Below, one piece after another: positions 37,419-46,918 of a stretch of 64,000 nucleotides of DNA. Below the pieces are notes generated by a model, which was not told where the DNA came from, made no database searches, and saw only the letters and a program-made list of their open reading frames with translations. The stretch lies in the NCBI RefSeq assembly GCF_005796205.1, contig NZ_VAHN01000001.1:496001-560000 (forward strand), in the 5' to 3' direction. The stretch comes from Pseudarthrobacter sp. NamE2 (GTDB lineage: Bacteria > Actinomycetota > Actinomycetes > Actinomycetales > Micrococcaceae). Positions within the stretch are counted from its first letter, which is position 1. Every line of letters starts with the position of its first letter. The translations under genes were made by a program, and so were the position numbers.

Positions 37419-38969
37419 TCAGCCCTTTTTCCTGATGAGCGCCAGGAACATGGCGTCAGTGCCGTGGATGTGGGGCCAGAGCTGGGCGGTGGACTCATGT
37501 CCGGCGCCCAGGTTTCCCGTCAGGCTCACGGCGTCCAGGGCGTTTCCGGCATCGAGGAGTTCAAGGTCGTCGCGCTTGCGGAGCGCGTCGGCCACCACCG
37601 CCTTGGTTTCGGCGGGATGCGGCGAACAGGTCACGTAGGCCACCACTCCCCCGGGCCGGACGGCTGCCAGTGCAGAAGCAAGGAGTTCGCGCTGCAGCGG
37701 GGCCAGGTCGGTCAGGTCCTTGGGTGAGCGGCGCCACCGGGACTCCGGCCGCCGCCGGAGGGCACCCAGGCCGCTGCACGGAACGTCCACCAGGACGCGG
37801 TGGTAGGTTTCCGGCTGCTCCGCGCCGACCTCCCGGCCGTCTCCGGTGCGGACTTTCCAGGTGTCCTGGGGAACCGGGGAGAGCGCCTGGGTGACAAGCC
37901 TGGCACGGTGCGGTGCGGGTTCGTTGGCCAGCAGCGTTGCCCCCCTCTCCCGGGCGAGGGCGCCCAGCAGGGCGGCCTTGCCGCCCGGTCCCGCGCAGAG
38001 GTCCAGCCAGGCTTCGCCGTTTTCGCTTCCCGGCACCGCGGCGAGGTCCACCCCCGCCAGGGCCCGGGCCACGAGCTGAGACCCAACATCCTGGACCCGG
38101 GTTGTGCCGCTGCGGACCGAGGAAAGCCGGCCCAGGTCACCGCCGCTTGAGAGGGCAGACCCTTCCACCAGTTCACCGGGAGCGGCGCCGTTCTCCAAGG
38201 CCTCATCGAGGCTTCCCAGGCCAGGGAGGGCAACGAGGTTCACCACCGGGGCGGCATTGTCCGCTTCCAGCAGTTCAGTAATCTCGGCGGCCTGCCGGCC
38301 ATGGGCCACCAGGGCCTGGCGCATCGCGCGGACAATCCACTCGGGGTGGGCGTGCTTGAGGGAGGCGATCCTGGTTTCGTCGGTCTCGCCGTCCACCAGG
38401 AGCTCCAGCCACTCCTCCAACGGGCGGGCGCTCACCTTGCGGAGCACGGCATTGATCAGCGACGACGGCCCCGCGCCGATCACGGCGCGCGCCAGGCCCA
38501 CCGTTTGGTCCAGCGCGGCATGGGCCGGTACCCGCATGGCCAGCAGCTGGTGCGCTCCGATCCGGAGGGCATCAAGGACGGCAGGGTCCAGCTGGTCCAG
38601 TGGCCGGTCCACGCAGCGGGCAAGGATGGCGTCGTAGGTTCCCTGGCCGCGCAGCGCACCGTAGGTCAGTTCGGTGGCAAAGCCGGAGTCCCGCTTGTCG
38701 AGGCGGTGGTGCCGGATCCGGGACGGCAGGACCAGGTTTGCATAAGCGTCCTCGGACGCGACGGCGCGCAGCACCTCGAACGCGACGAGCCGGGCCGGAT
38801 CCGCCCGGCGTGTGCGCTGGGACGGGGCGCTTTGGGTGAAATTGCGCTGCGGTCCGCGGTTCCGCTCGCGGCCCTGCGCGTTGCGGCGGCTGGTATCGCG
38901 TGCCCCGCCCTTGCCGCCCCGGCCCCGTCCGTTGTTTCCGGGCGTTCCCGTGCCGCCGGATCCGCTCAT
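37419..38969 (-). CDS. rsmB: 16S rRNA (cytosine-967-C5)-methyltransferase
   Basis: 516 aa from the ATG at 38969, overlapping the fmt stop by 4 nt. A basic, Gly/Arg-rich N-terminus of about 55 residues precedes a NusB-like RNA-binding domain, then the methyltransferase domain: AdoMet loop LDLCAGPGGKAALL, the catalytic cysteine segments DVPCSGLG and VTCSPHPAE. It methylates C967 of 16S rRNA. Confidence 0.94.
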   Translation of the reverse strand: MSGSGGTGTPGNNGRGRGGKGGARDTSRRNAQGRERNRGPQRNFTQSAPSQRTRRADPARLVAFEVLRAVASEDAYANLVLPSRIRHHRLDKRDSGFATELTYGALRGQGTYDAILARCVDRPLDQLDPAVLDALRIGAHQLLAMRVPAHAALDQTVGLARAVIGAGPSSLINAVLRKVSARPLEEWLELLVDGETDETRIASLKHAHPEWIVRAMRQALVAHGRQAAEITELLEADNAAPVVNLVALPGLGSLDEALENGAAPGELVEGSALSSGGDLGRLSSVRSGTTRVQDVGSQLVARALAGVDLAAVPGSENGEAWLDLCAGPGGKAALLGALARERGATLLANEPAPHRARLVTQALSPVPQDTWKVRTGDGREVGAEQPETYHRVLVDVPCSGLGALRRRPESRWRRSPKDLTDLAPLQRELLASALAAVRPGGVVAYVTCSPHPAETKAVVADALRKRDDLELLDAGNALDAVSLTGNLGAGHESTAQLWPHIHGTDAMFLALIRKKG

Positions 38970-39886
38970 TCGAACACCACACTTTCCGGTGAAGCCAAGC
39001 CGCGTGCCCAATCGGCAGCGGACATCATCTTTTTCCCGGCGGGCTGGATGCGGGTAAGTTCCACAGCATGGGATCCCGTGCCGACCAACACGCTCTTTCC
39101 CTGCACGGACAGAGCCCCCGGCCTGAGGCCTTCCACGTCGGGACGGAGCCGGACCGGCTCGAGCTTCACGCGCTGCCCGTCCAGGAGCGTCCACGCACCC
39201 GGTTCGGGAGTCACGCCGCGGGCCTGCCGCCCGATGGCGAGTGCGGGGTGGCCCCAGGTGATTTTGCCGTCATCGAGGGTCAGCTTCGGCGCCAGGGAGA
39301 CCTCACCGGCCTGCGGCACGGGCGCGGCCTTTCCGGCTTCGATGGCGGACAGGGTCTGGGCCAGGAGGACAGACCCGCTGTGCGACAGTCTTTCCAGGAG
39401 CTTCCCGGCGGTATCGTGCGGCCCCACCGTTTCGGTGAGGGTGCCATATATCGGGCCGGTGTCCAGGCCTTCTTCCAGCTGGAACGTAACAGCGCCGGTG
39501 ACGTCGTCACCGGCCATCACCGAACGCTGCACGGGTGCCGCACCGCGCCAGGCCGGCAGCAGGGAGAAGTGCAGGTTGACCCAGCCGTGCCGCGGTATGT
39601 CCAGCGCTGCCGGGGGTACCAGGCCGCCGTAGGCAACAATGGCTGCGACGTCGGGATTGACGGCCAATATCCTGGCGGTGGTTTCGGCATCAACCCGGGC
39701 AGCGCGGATCACGTCGATACCCAGCTCCGCTGCCCGGGCGGCGACGGGCGACGGCGTGAGCACTCGCTTGCGGCCGAGCGGGGCATCCGGGCGGGTCAGG
39801 ACGGCGACAACGTCGAAGCCGGCCTCAACCAGCGCATCCAGGGACGGGACTGCGACGGCGGGGGTTCCCGCGAAGAGGACCCTCAC
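38966..39886 (-). CDS. fmt: Methionyl-tRNA formyltransferase
   Basis: 306 aa; the GTG start overlaps the def stop (GTGA). It formylates initiator Met-tRNA. Motifs: VLFAGTPAVAVPSLDALV, the folate-site VNLHFSLLPAWRGAAPVQ and ALDTGPIY-like GLDTGPIYGTL. The partner deformylase is immediately upstream. Confidence 0.97.
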   Translation of the reverse strand: MRVLFAGTPAVAVPSLDALVEAGFDVVAVLTRPDAPLGRKRVLTPSPVAARAAELGIDVIRAARVDAETTARILAVNPDVAAIVAYGGLVPPAALDIPRHGWVNLHFSLLPAWRGAAPVQRSVMAGDDVTGAVTFQLEEGLDTGPIYGTLTETVGPHDTAGKLLERLSHSGSVLLAQTLSAIEAGKAAPVPQAGEVSLAPKLTLDDGKITWGHPALAIGRQARGVTPEPGAWTLLDGQRVKLEPVRLRPDVEGLRPGALSVQGKSVLVGTGSHAVELTRIQPAGKKMMSAADWARGLASPESVVFE

Positions 39887-40470
39887 CCGGCAGTACCAGC
39901 CGCACCGGCACCAAAGCTTGACCCGCCAAAACTGGAACCGACGGTCCTGGCCCGCTTGGTGGTGGTCTGCTCCGTGATGGAATCGTAGTTGGCGTTCCGG
40001 ATGGAACGGAGGGCGGCCTTCCGGTCTTCGCCTTCCAGCCGATCCGTGTAAAGGATCCCGTCAAGGTGGTCGTTTTCGTGCTGGAAGCAGCGTGCCAGCA
40101 GGCCCTCGGCCTCGACGGAGACCGGGTTGCCGTTGACGTCGAAGCCGGTGACCCGGGTGGCGCGGAAACGCCGCACGGGAAAGCCCAGGCCGGGAATGGA
40201 CAGGCAGCCCTCCACCTGGTCCGACTGGAAGTCATCGCTGTTTTCCAGCACCGGATTGATGATGTGCCCTTCCACGCCGTCAATGCGGTAGGTGAAGACG
40301 CGCTTGCTGACCCCGATCTGCGGGGCCGCGAGCCCGGCGCCGTCCACGTCCTCCATAGTCTCGGTCATGTCCGCCACCAGCTTGGCAAGCTCGGGTCCGA
40401 AATCCGTCACGGGATCGGCGACTGTGCGCAGCACAGGATCACCAATAATGCGGATATTCAGAATAGCCAT
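39883..40470 (-). CDS. def: Peptide deformylase
   Basis: 195 aa from the ATG at 40470 (AAGGA upstream). The three motifs are GAGLAAPQIG, EGCLSIPG (metal Cys) and QHENDHLDG (HExxH-type metal site). It removes the formyl group from nascent proteins. The C-terminus has a ~30-residue Thr/Gly/Ala-rich tail, common in actinobacterial Def proteins. Confidence 0.96.
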   Translation of the reverse strand: MAILNIRIIGDPVLRTVADPVTDFGPELAKLVADMTETMEDVDGAGLAAPQIGVSKRVFTYRIDGVEGHIINPVLENSDDFQSDQVEGCLSIPGLGFPVRRFRATRVTGFDVNGNPVSVEAEGLLARCFQHENDHLDGILYTDRLEGEDRKAALRSIRNANYDSITEQTTTKRARTVGSSFGGSSFGAGAAGTAG

Positions 40471-40531
40471 GCGCTGTTTTTCCTTACGGTTTGCTGCAAA
40501 GGGAACCAATCCAGTCTAGGTGCAGCTGTTC

Positions 40532-41392
40532 CTACGCGGAGCGCACCTGCGCCATGGGAGGCGGGGCAATGGGAAGCAGGGCCGTTCCGGCGCTGATGGT
40601 GTCCGCGGACAGCTCCCACACGCGTCGCAGTGCACAGAATTTCCACCAGTGGTGCTTGAGGACCTCAGGGTTCGCGCGCACCGGACGCACTTCGGTTTCA
40701 CCGATGGCCACCGCCAGCAGGACCGGGTTCTCGCCATACTTCCAGGGCTCCCAGGTGCCAGCCACGGGATCTACCAGGCTTTCCTCCGCCTTCATCCCGG
40801 CCACGAGCTGCATGACCACCTTGTCATCCAGGGGCTTTACGGTACCTTCCCGGGTGGTGCCCTTGGTCTTATAGTCGATCAGGCAGATCCTGCCGTTGAT
40901 GCGGGCCACCAGGTCCAGGGTTCCGGCATAGCCAACGGAGGTGTTCCAGACGGTGATTTCCGGGGCGATGGGTTCCACGCGGAAGAGCTCCCACCATTCG
41001 TCGAAGCGGACGGCGAAAGCCTCCTCGCCGTTGGCCGCCAGCGCGTCCCGGGCTTCCTTCATGGCGTGTGGGCGTCCCAGTGCCCGGAGCGCCACCTGCT
41101 CACAGTAATAGTGAACGCGGTCGCCGCGCCGGGCGGCCTCGTCGCGGTAGGTCTCGGCGGCCTTCGCGGCCCGGTTGATGGCCTGCTTGATCTTCGCCGG
41201 GCTCCCAAGGCAATCCGAGAGCAGTGGATCGTTGGCCAGGCTGCTCGCTCCCATGTAACCGAACCACCCGTCCATGCCATGCGGCTGCTGGCCGATGACG
41301 GTGGTGATGGACGGTACGGAAAACTGCTCGGACGTGGACCTGGCGTACATCCGGCCGTATTCAGTGGCGTGGGCGAGAAGCGGATCGGTCAT
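40532..41392 (-). CDS. PD-(D/E)XK nuclease-like protein (RecB-family fold)
   Basis: 286 aa. The core VGYAGTLDLVARINGRICLIDYKTKG gives the D-(X)n-D-X-K catalytic pattern (TLD, then LIDYKT) of the restriction-endonuclease-like fold. An upstream helix (YYCEQVALRAL) fits the RecB-like arrangement. No cysteine cluster of the AddB/Cas4 type is apparent, and there are no CRISPR or helicase genes nearby. Probably a cytoplasmic DNA repair or processing protein of unknown role. The following gene on the strand is def, 61 nt away. Confidence 0.7.
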   Translation of the reverse strand: MTDPLLAHATEYGRMYARSTSEQFSVPSITTVIGQQPHGMDGWFGYMGASSLANDPLLSDCLGSPAKIKQAINRAAKAAETYRDEAARRGDRVHYYCEQVALRALGRPHAMKEARDALAANGEEAFAVRFDEWWELFRVEPIAPEITVWNTSVGYAGTLDLVARINGRICLIDYKTKGTTREGTVKPLDDKVVMQLVAGMKAEESLVDPVAGTWEPWKYGENPVLLAVAIGETEVRPVRANPEVLKHHWWKFCALRRVWELSADTISAGTALLPIAPPPMAQVRSA

Positions 41393-41445
41393 AAAAAGAC
41401 TCTTTCACAGGGGGCCGACAAAGTCTCCGGCTGCGGGTCCGGGCA

Positions 41446-41489
41446 CAAAAAAGGTCCGTTTCCACTGCTCGAAAGAGCGGAAACGGACC
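41446..41489 (-). terminator. tRNA-Val(CAC) terminator
   Basis: On the minus strand, GGTCCGTTTCC and GGAAACGGACC form an 11-bp stem, followed by TTTTTT. It begins 10 nt past the tRNA 3' end. Confidence 0.88.
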
Positions 41490-41498
41490 AATCTTTGG

Positions 41499-41570
41499 TG
41501 GGCGATACTGGGTTCGAACCAGTGACCTCTTCGGTGTGAACGAAGCGCGCTACCACTGCGCCAATCGCCC
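41499..41570 (-). tRNA. tRNA-Val (anticodon CAC)
   Basis: A 72-nt cloverleaf. Acceptor GGGCGAT/ATCGCCC with discriminator A; anticodon stem-loop CTTCG-TTCACAC-CGAAG gives CAC for GUG; T-loop GGTTCGAACCC. CCA is not encoded. It is divergent from the plus-strand tRNA array. Confidence 0.95.
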
Positions 41571-41874
41571 CGGTGCATTTGAATGCTAGCCCACCAGGGC
41601 GCCAATTCAAAAATTGCCGATTTCCAGGGTTTCAGCGGACGCAACCGGTGCAGCACTGACCGGGTTGAAAGGGCACGCCGCGGTGGAAGCCCGCCCTGAC
41701 GGGGTAACGAATTACAGGGGTGTAACTCGCCAAGTTCCGCGCCAGCACAGGGAAGCAGGCACCTCGGCACCCCAGGCGGCGACGCCGATTTGGAGTTTCA
41801 CCGAACCTCCTATAATGTTTTTACTCGTTGGAAGCGAGGAAATGCCAAAATGGCAGGGAAATCACCTCCACAAT
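41571..41874. other. Intergenic region between divergent tRNA genes
   Basis: It holds the promoters of both tRNA units. No coding gene is supported; the open frames have no good start signals or recognisable domains. Confidence 0.6.
41788..41816 (+). promoter_or_regulatory. tRNA array promoter
   Basis: A perfect -10 TATAAT at 41811-41816. The -35 is weak: ATTTGG at 41788-41793 gives 17-nt spacing. The array starts at 41875. Confidence 0.6.
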
Positions 41875-41947
<73 letters not shown>

Positions 41948-41994
41948 CGCAGGACACTGTCGCAGCAAAGGTTCCACAGAACCAACGCTTACAC

Positions 41995-42065
41995 GGTGGG
42001 TTGGCCGAGAGGCGAGGCAGCGGCCTGCAAAGCCGTATACACGGGTTCGAATCCCGTACCCACCT
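41995..42065 (+). tRNA. tRNA-Cys (anticodon GCA)
   Basis: 71 nt. Acceptor GGTGGGT/ACCCACC with discriminator T; anticodon loop CTGCAAA gives GCA. T-loop GGTTCGAATCC. Confidence 0.94.
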
Positions 42066-42104
42066 CGGTGAAAACCATGGTTTCCGGAGCGATCCGGGTT
42101 CAAT

Positions 42105-42176
42105 GGGCGATTGGCGCAGCGGTAGCGCGCTTCCCTGACACGGAAGAGGTCACTGGTTCGATCCCAGTATCGCCCA
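42105..42176 (+). tRNA. tRNA-Val (anticodon GAC), copy 1
   Basis: 72 nt. Acceptor GGGCGAT/ATCGCCC with discriminator A; anticodon stem-loop CTTCC-CTGACAC-GGAAG gives GAC. Identical to 42339-42410. Confidence 0.95.
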
Positions 42177-42228
42177 CTTGGCAAGGCAACTTGCCACAAC
42201 GCAGTCCGGTCCCGGCCGGAATGCACAT

Positions 42229-42301
<73 letters not shown>

Positions 42302-42338
42302 CTCAATCTCTTTACCCTTAGGCCGGACTTCCGGATCC

Positions 42339-42410
42339 GGGCGATTGGCGCAGCGGTAGCGCGCTTCCCTGACACGGAAGAGGTCACTGGTTCGATCCCA
42401 GTATCGCCCA
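42339..42410 (+). tRNA. tRNA-Val (anticodon GAC), copy 2
   Basis: 72 nt, identical to 42105-42176. Last gene of the array, directly before a terminator. Confidence 0.95.
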
Positions 42411-42416
42411 CTTATA

Positions 42417-42443
42417 AAGCAGCTCTTCGGGGCTGCTTTTTTG
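42417..42443 (+). terminator. tRNA array terminator
   Basis: AAGCAGC and GCTGCTT arms with a UUCG-containing loop, followed by a run of T. Confidence 0.88.
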
Positions 42444-42593
42444 TTGCCCCCGAATCCGGCCGCGTATGGTGCCGCGCCGCATCCGCTCCGGGCGAACGCA
42501 GAAAACTCCTGATTTCCTTGGCAGGCCATTCGGCGCAGGTTTAACATCGTATGCGGAGGAGCGACCTGGCTCCGCGATTGAAGGGAGGTGCTC

Positions 42594-42857
42594 GTGGGAC
42601 TATTTGACGACTTAAAGGGCAAGGCTCAGGGTCTCATCCGTGGCAACGAGCGGGCCATCAAGAACGGCATCAGCAAGGCCGGTGATCTCGTTGATACCAA
42701 GACCGGACGCAAGTACTCCGGCCATATCGACAAGATCCAGAATGGCGCTTCCAAGCTCATTGACAAGAACGGAACTCCGGGCCAGGCACCTGCCGCCGGG
42801 CAGGTTCCGCCGGTCCCTCCCGTCAACCCGGTTCCGCCGGCTGACAGGACTCCGTAA
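42594..42857 (+). CDS. Rv0909-like putative antitoxin, small protein
   Basis: 87 aa from the GTG at 42594, chosen because AGGGAGG ends 5 nt before it and MGLFDDLKGKAQ is the usual beginning of this family; a GTG at 42588 is also in frame. The N-terminal half is amphipathic and Lys/Gly-rich, and the C-terminal 25 residues are Pro/Val/Gln-rich (PPVPPVNPVPPADRTP). The family is annotated as an antitoxin component by association, but no toxin gene is adjacent (tRNAs before, transporter after), so the role here is doubtful. Confidence 0.7.
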   Translation: MGLFDDLKGKAQGLIRGNERAIKNGISKAGDLVDTKTGRKYSGHIDKIQNGASKLIDKNGTPGQAPAAGQVPPVPPVNPVPPADRTP

Positions 42858-42894
42858 AGGATTAGGCCTGGGTTTTGCCCCAGCGCGTCAACGG

Positions 42895-42934
42895 GGCGCG
42901 GGTCCCGCCGGGAGGCGGCGCCCGCGCCTTTGGC
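42895..42934 (+). terminator. Terminator after the antitoxin-like gene
   Basis: GGCGCGGG / CCCGCGCC 8-bp stem (42895-42902 and 42921-42928) followed by TTTGGCGTTT. A short T tract makes it plausible but not strong. Confidence 0.55.
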
Positions 42935-42988
42935 GTTTAAGGGCACCCCGATTCCTTCCCGGGAATACGGCGCCAGTAACCTGCGGAT

Positions 42989-44215
42989 ATGGCGAAATCC
43001 CCCGCACCCCTCAGACCGCACCCGGCCGGTCTGCCGTCGAAGTTCGATTCCCGGCCCGTTGTTGCGGGCATCGTCACAGCGCTGGTTGGCTTTACGTCGT
43101 CCTTCGCCGTCGTGCTCGCCGGGCTGAAGGCGGTAGGCGCCAATACAGCCCAGGCCGCCTCTGGACTGCTGGCGCTGACGCTGGCTGTCGGCGTCGGCGT
43201 CCTGCTGCTGGCGTGGCGTTCGAAGGTGCCGGTCACGCTCGCGTGGTCCACCCCGGGCGCGGCGCTGCTCGCCGCCTCTGGAGCGGCCGACGGCGGGTGG
43301 CCGGCTGCCGTGGGCGCCTTCATCGCCGCCGGGGTGCTGATCGCGCTGACGGGTTTGGTCCCCGCGCTGGGCCGGCTGATGGCACGGATTCCCGCATCGC
43401 TGGCGCAGGCGATGCTGGCCGGAGTGCTCCTGCAGCTCTGCCTTGCCCCGTTCAAGGCCCTGGGCAGCGTTCCCCTGTTCGTCGGGCCCGTTATTGTCTG
43501 CTGGCTGGTGCTGATGAAGTTCGCGCCGCGCTGGGCGGTGCCCGGCGCCTTGCTGGTGGCGCTCGGTGTTATCGGCATCTCTCTGGCGGCCAGCGGGACT
43601 CAAGTGGGGGCGGGAAGAGTACTGCCCGCGCTGATGTGGACCACGCCGTCATTCACCCCGCAGGCCCTGGCGGGCATCGCTCTGCCCCTGTTCGTGGTGA
43701 CGATGGCTTCGCAGAATGTCCCCGGGGTGGCGGTGCTCCGGTCCTTTGGCTACGAAACGCCGTGGCGGCCCGCCATGCTGGTGACGGGCGCCGGCACGGC
43801 CCTTGGAGCAGGGTTTGGCGGGCATGCGATCAACCTTGGCGCGCTCAGTGCCGCGCTCGCCGCGGGCGAGGAGGCCGGCGGGGACCGGAGCAGGCGGTGG
43901 GTGGCCGGTTTCACCTCCGGCCTGGCCTACCTGGTGCTGGCCGCGTTCTCGGCAGCGCTCGTGACCCTGGTCAACGCGGCACCGGCGGGGATGCTGGAAG
44001 CAGTGGCCGGCCTGGCGCTGCTGGGCACCCTGGCCGCGGCCGTCTCCGCATCGCTGGCCGACTCTGAAGACCGCATCGCCCCGTCCGTCACGTTCCTCAT
44101 GGCAGCCTCGGGACTGGCGTTTGCCGGAGTCGGCTCAGCCTTTTGGGCCCTGCTGGCAGGGCTCGTTGTGCGTTGGCTGCTCTTGCCGGTGCCGGGGCGG
44201 GGCATTGAGGAATAA
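42989..44215 (+). CDS. benE: BenE-family benzoate/H+ symporter-like transporter
   Basis: 408 aa, 11-12 hydrophobic segments. BenE features include GFTSSFAVVLAGL, AWSTPGAALLA, LPLFVVTMASQNVPG, GAGFGGHAINLGALSAAL. The family takes up benzoate in proton symport, but there are no benzoate genes nearby, so the substrate is unproven. The ATG has a -10-like TAACCT 6 nt before it and may be leaderless. It converges with zapE, 14 nt apart. Confidence 0.88.
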   Translation: MAKSPAPLRPHPAGLPSKFDSRPVVAGIVTALVGFTSSFAVVLAGLKAVGANTAQAASGLLALTLAVGVGVLLLAWRSKVPVTLAWSTPGAALLAASGAADGGWPAAVGAFIAAGVLIALTGLVPALGRLMARIPASLAQAMLAGVLLQLCLAPFKALGSVPLFVGPVIVCWLVLMKFAPRWAVPGALLVALGVIGISLAASGTQVGAGRVLPALMWTTPSFTPQALAGIALPLFVVTMASQNVPGVAVLRSFGYETPWRPAMLVTGAGTALGAGFGGHAINLGALSAALAAGEEAGGDRSRRWVAGFTSGLAYLVLAAFSAALVTLVNAAPAGMLEAVAGLALLGTLAAAVSASLADSEDRIAPSVTFLMAASGLAFAGVGSAFWALLAGLVVRWLLLPVPGRGIEE

Positions 44216-44229
44216 AGAGGGAAAGAAAC

Positions 44230-45267
44230 CTAGGACGGCTCGTGGTTCTGGCCCTCACGTGCCAGGGCCGTCAGCCGGGAGACGGCCCGGAAGTACTTCT
44301 TCATGTACCCGCCCGTCATCATCTCTTCGGTGAAAAGCTTGTCGAACGGAACACCGCTGGCGAGGATGGGGACGTCCTTGTCGTACAGCCGGTCCGCCAG
44401 GACAACAAACCGGAGTGCCACAGCCTGCTCCGTAATGGTTTCGACGTTGCGCCACACCACGCCGTCGATTCCGTCGATCAGCTGGCGGTAGCGGCTGGGG
44501 TGCACACCGGCCAGGTGGTGGATGAGGGAGGAGAACTCGTCCTGGGCCACGGTCTTGCCATCGAACTCAGCTTTCATGTGCGCCGTCAGTTCGCTGTTCT
44601 TGAGCGGCGCCGGCGGGGTCGGCAGCCCGCGGTGCCGGTAGTCCTCGCCGTCGATCCGGATTACGTCGAACTGGTCCGCCAGCACCTGGATTTCGCGCTG
44701 GAAGTCGACGGCGGCAAAGCGCCCCTCACCGAGCGAACCCGGCAGTGTGTTGGACGTGGCGGCAAGCTTCACGCCGGCGTCGGACAACTCCCGCATCAGC
44801 CTGGACATCAGAACCGTGTCGCCCGGGTCGTCCAGTTCGAACTCGTCGATGCACACGAGCTTATAGGTGCTCAGGGCGTCCACGGTCTTGCGGAACGACA
44901 GGGCACCGACCAGGTTCGTGTACTCGACGAACGTGCCGAACGCCTTGGCCCCGGGGGACGCATGCCACAACGACGCGAGCAGGTGGGTCTTGCCCACGCC
45001 GAACCCGCCGTCGAGGTAGATCCCTGCCCGGGTTTCGTCCTTCTTGCCGAAGAGCTTTTTGAACAGGCCGCCCCCGTTACCCGAATCCACGCCTGCCGCG
45101 AAGTTCTGGAGGGCGCGCACCGCCGCGGCCTGGCTGGGCTGCCGCGGGTCCGGACGGTAACTGGCGAAGGAGACCTCGCCAAACCTCGGCGACGGATAGA
45201 AGCCCTTGAGGAGTTCATCCACCGAAACTGCCGGGGTGCGGGCGGCAAGCTGTTCGATCTGTACCAA
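44230..45267 (-). CDS. zapE: ZapE / AFG1-like ATPase
   Basis: 345 aa, assuming the TTG start at 45267 just before VQIEQLAARTPAV, where family similarity begins. Walker A is GGFGVGKTH and Walker B VCIDEFELDD; then ATSNTLP (sensor) and QIEQ-type ends. In E. coli ZapE is a Z-ring-associated ATPase; mitochondrial homologues assist protein turnover. Sequence upstream of the TTG remains open for 58 codons but contains a -10-like TATCCT and looks non-coding. Start uncertain. Confidence 0.9.
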   Translation of the reverse strand: MVQIEQLAARTPAVSVDELLKGFYPSPRFGEVSFASYRPDPRQPSQAAAVRALQNFAAGVDSGNGGGLFKKLFGKKDETRAGIYLDGGFGVGKTHLLASLWHASPGAKAFGTFVEYTNLVGALSFRKTVDALSTYKLVCIDEFELDDPGDTVLMSRLMRELSDAGVKLAATSNTLPGSLGEGRFAAVDFQREIQVLADQFDVIRIDGEDYRHRGLPTPPAPLKNSELTAHMKAEFDGKTVAQDEFSSLIHHLAGVHPSRYRQLIDGIDGVVWRNVETITEQAVALRFVVLADRLYDKDVPILASGVPFDKLFTEEMMTGGYMKKYFRAVSRLTALAREGQNHEPS

Positions 45268-45488
45268 GGTGGTCCGTTCTGCTGCTGGTAGGAGGTCCCC
45301 AGAAAGGATACCGGCAAGAAGGTTGGGTCCCTCCGCTCCCCCGGCCCTTGCCCGGCCGGGCGTGAGGAAGGCAACATTTCGTCCTGTTAACGGAATACGG
45401 ACAACATCCCGGCCGCTGGCTAGTGTGGGAGCAGGTCCCAACGCCGGTCCCGCGGGTCTCCCGTGTTCTCAATGAAAGGCCAATTCTG

Positions 45489-46415
45489 ATGCCCTATCCC
45501 GTTGAACAAAACGAGAAATTCGCCGCCTACGCGCACTCGGAGCGGCTTGTTTCCACCGAATGGCTGGCTGCAGCGATCGAAAGCGGCGCGGTTGCCAACG
45601 GCGACCTCGTAGTGGTCGAGTCCGATGAGGACGTCCTGCTCTACGAAACCGGCCACATCCCCGGTGCCGTGAAGATCGACTGGCACACGGACCTGAATGA
45701 CGAGGTGACCCGCGACTATGTGGACGGTGCGGCGTTCGCGGAGCTCGCGGCGTCGAAGGGCATCTCCCGGGACAGCACCGTGGTGATCTATGGTGACAAG
45801 TCCAACTGGTGGGCCGCCTACGCCCTGTGGGTCTTCACGCTGTTCGGCCACCAGGACGTGCGGCTGCTCGACGGCGGCCGCGACAAGTGGATTGCCGAGG
45901 GCCGGGAACTCACCAAGGACCGGCCGGCGCCGGCACCGGGCAACTACCCTGTGGTGGAGCGGGACGACACCCCCATCCGCGCTTTCAAGGAGGACGTCCT
46001 GGCGCACCTGGGCAGCGGGCCGCTCATCGACGTCCGCTCCCCCGAGGAGTACAGCGGCCAGCGCACCCACATGCCGGCCTACCCCGAAGAAGGCGCGCTG
46101 CGCGGCGGCCACATCCCCACTGCCGCATCCGTGCCGTGGGCACGCGCAGCCAACTCTGACGGAACGTACAAGAGCCGTGAGGAACTCGAATCCATCTACC
46201 TGGGCGAGGCGGGCCTGACCGAAGGTGATGATGTGGTGGCCTACTGCCGGATCGGCGAGCGTTCCAGCCACACCTGGTTCGCACTGAAGTACCTGCTGGG
46301 CTTCGAATCCGTACGCAACTACGACGGTTCCTGGACCGAGTGGGGCAATGCCGTGCGCGTTCCCATCGTGAAGGGCGCCGACCGCGGTTCCTTTCCCGTT
46401 GCGGTAGGAGTCTGA
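45489..46415 (+). CDS. sseA: Sulfurtransferase, two rhodanese domains
   Basis: 308 aa from the ATG at 45489 (GAAAGG upstream). Two rhodanese domains; the second carries the persulfide cysteine in [17 protein letters not shown] (CRxGxR type as in thiosulfate sulfurtransferases). The first is the inactive half ([16 protein letters not shown]). It moves sulfane sulfur from thiosulfate or mercaptopyruvate. It is followed 31 nt later by sufE, a persulfide acceptor, so the two may act together. Confidence 0.93.
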   Translation: MPYPVEQNEKFAAYAHSERLVSTEWLAAAIESGAVANGDLVVVESDEDVLLYETGHIPGAVKIDWHTDLNDEVTRDYVDGAAFAELAASKGISRDSTVVIYGDKSNWWAAYALWVFTLFGHQDVRLLDGGRDKWIAEGRELTKDRPAPAPGNYPVVERDDTPIRAFKEDVLAHLGSGPLIDVRSPEEYSGQRTHMPAYPEEGALRGGHIPTAASVPWARAANSDGTYKSREELESIYLGEAGLTEGDDVVAYCRIGERSSHTWFALKYLLGFESVRNYDGSWTEWGNAVRVPIVKGADRGSFPVAVGV

Positions 46416-46446
46416 AGCGGACTGCGTCCCGCGTAAACTTGTACCG

Positions 46447-46908
46447 ATGACTACTCAAGCCTTGCCTTCCGCCCTGGCGGAGATCGTGGACGACTTCCTG
46501 GCCCTCAGCGAGCCCGAACGGCTGCAGCTGCTGCTGGAATTCTCTGAGGGACTGCCGGAGCTGCCGGAACGGCTGACCAACCACCCCGAGCTGCTCGAGC
46601 AGGTGGTGGAGTGCCAGTCACCGTTGTTCCTTACTATCGAAACGGAGAAGGACGACGCCGGCCGGCCGGCTGCGGTGCGCCTCTTCTTCAAGGCCCCGGC
46701 GGAGGCACCGACCACCCGTGGTTTCGCCGGCGTGCTGCATGAGGGGCTCGACGGTCTCCCGCCCGAGGAGATCCTGTCCGTCCCGGATGACATGCCTGAG
46801 CTGCTGGGCCTCACCAGGGCGATCACGCCGCTGCGCATGCGGGGCATGACCGCGATGCTGGGGCGGATCAAGCGCAAGGTGGCTGCGGCTTCCGGCGTTC
46901 GCGCCTGA
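46447..46908 (+). CDS. sufE: SufE-like cysteine desulfurase sulfur acceptor
   Basis: 153 aa. The persulfide cysteine is in QVVECQSPLFL (C56), and the SufE core continues RLFFKAPAEAPTTRGFAGVL. It accepts sulfur and hands it to iron-sulfur cluster assembly or other pathways. A -10-like TAAACT at 46434-46439 sits 7 nt before the ATG, so a leaderless internal start is possible besides read-through from sseA. Confidence 0.93.
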   Translation: MTTQALPSALAEIVDDFLALSEPERLQLLLEFSEGLPELPERLTNHPELLEQVVECQSPLFLTIETEKDDAGRPAAVRLFFKAPAEAPTTRGFAGVLHEGLDGLPPEEILSVPDDMPELLGLTRAITPLRMRGMTAMLGRIKRKVAAASGVRA

Positions 46909-46918
46909 TTGGCACCAC

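Noticed and set aside
40532..41392. Cas4-like nuclease as part of a CRISPR system
   Set aside because: No repeat-spacer array or cas gene is visible in the window and no cysteine cluster is present in the protein.
42594..42857. Toxin-antitoxin module
   Set aside because: Only an antitoxin-like protein is found; no toxin candidate is adjacent, so a module is not supported.
45268..45441. Longer ZapE N-terminus from a TTG at 45441
   Set aside because: Extra residues have no family similarity and the DNA contains promoter-like sequence.
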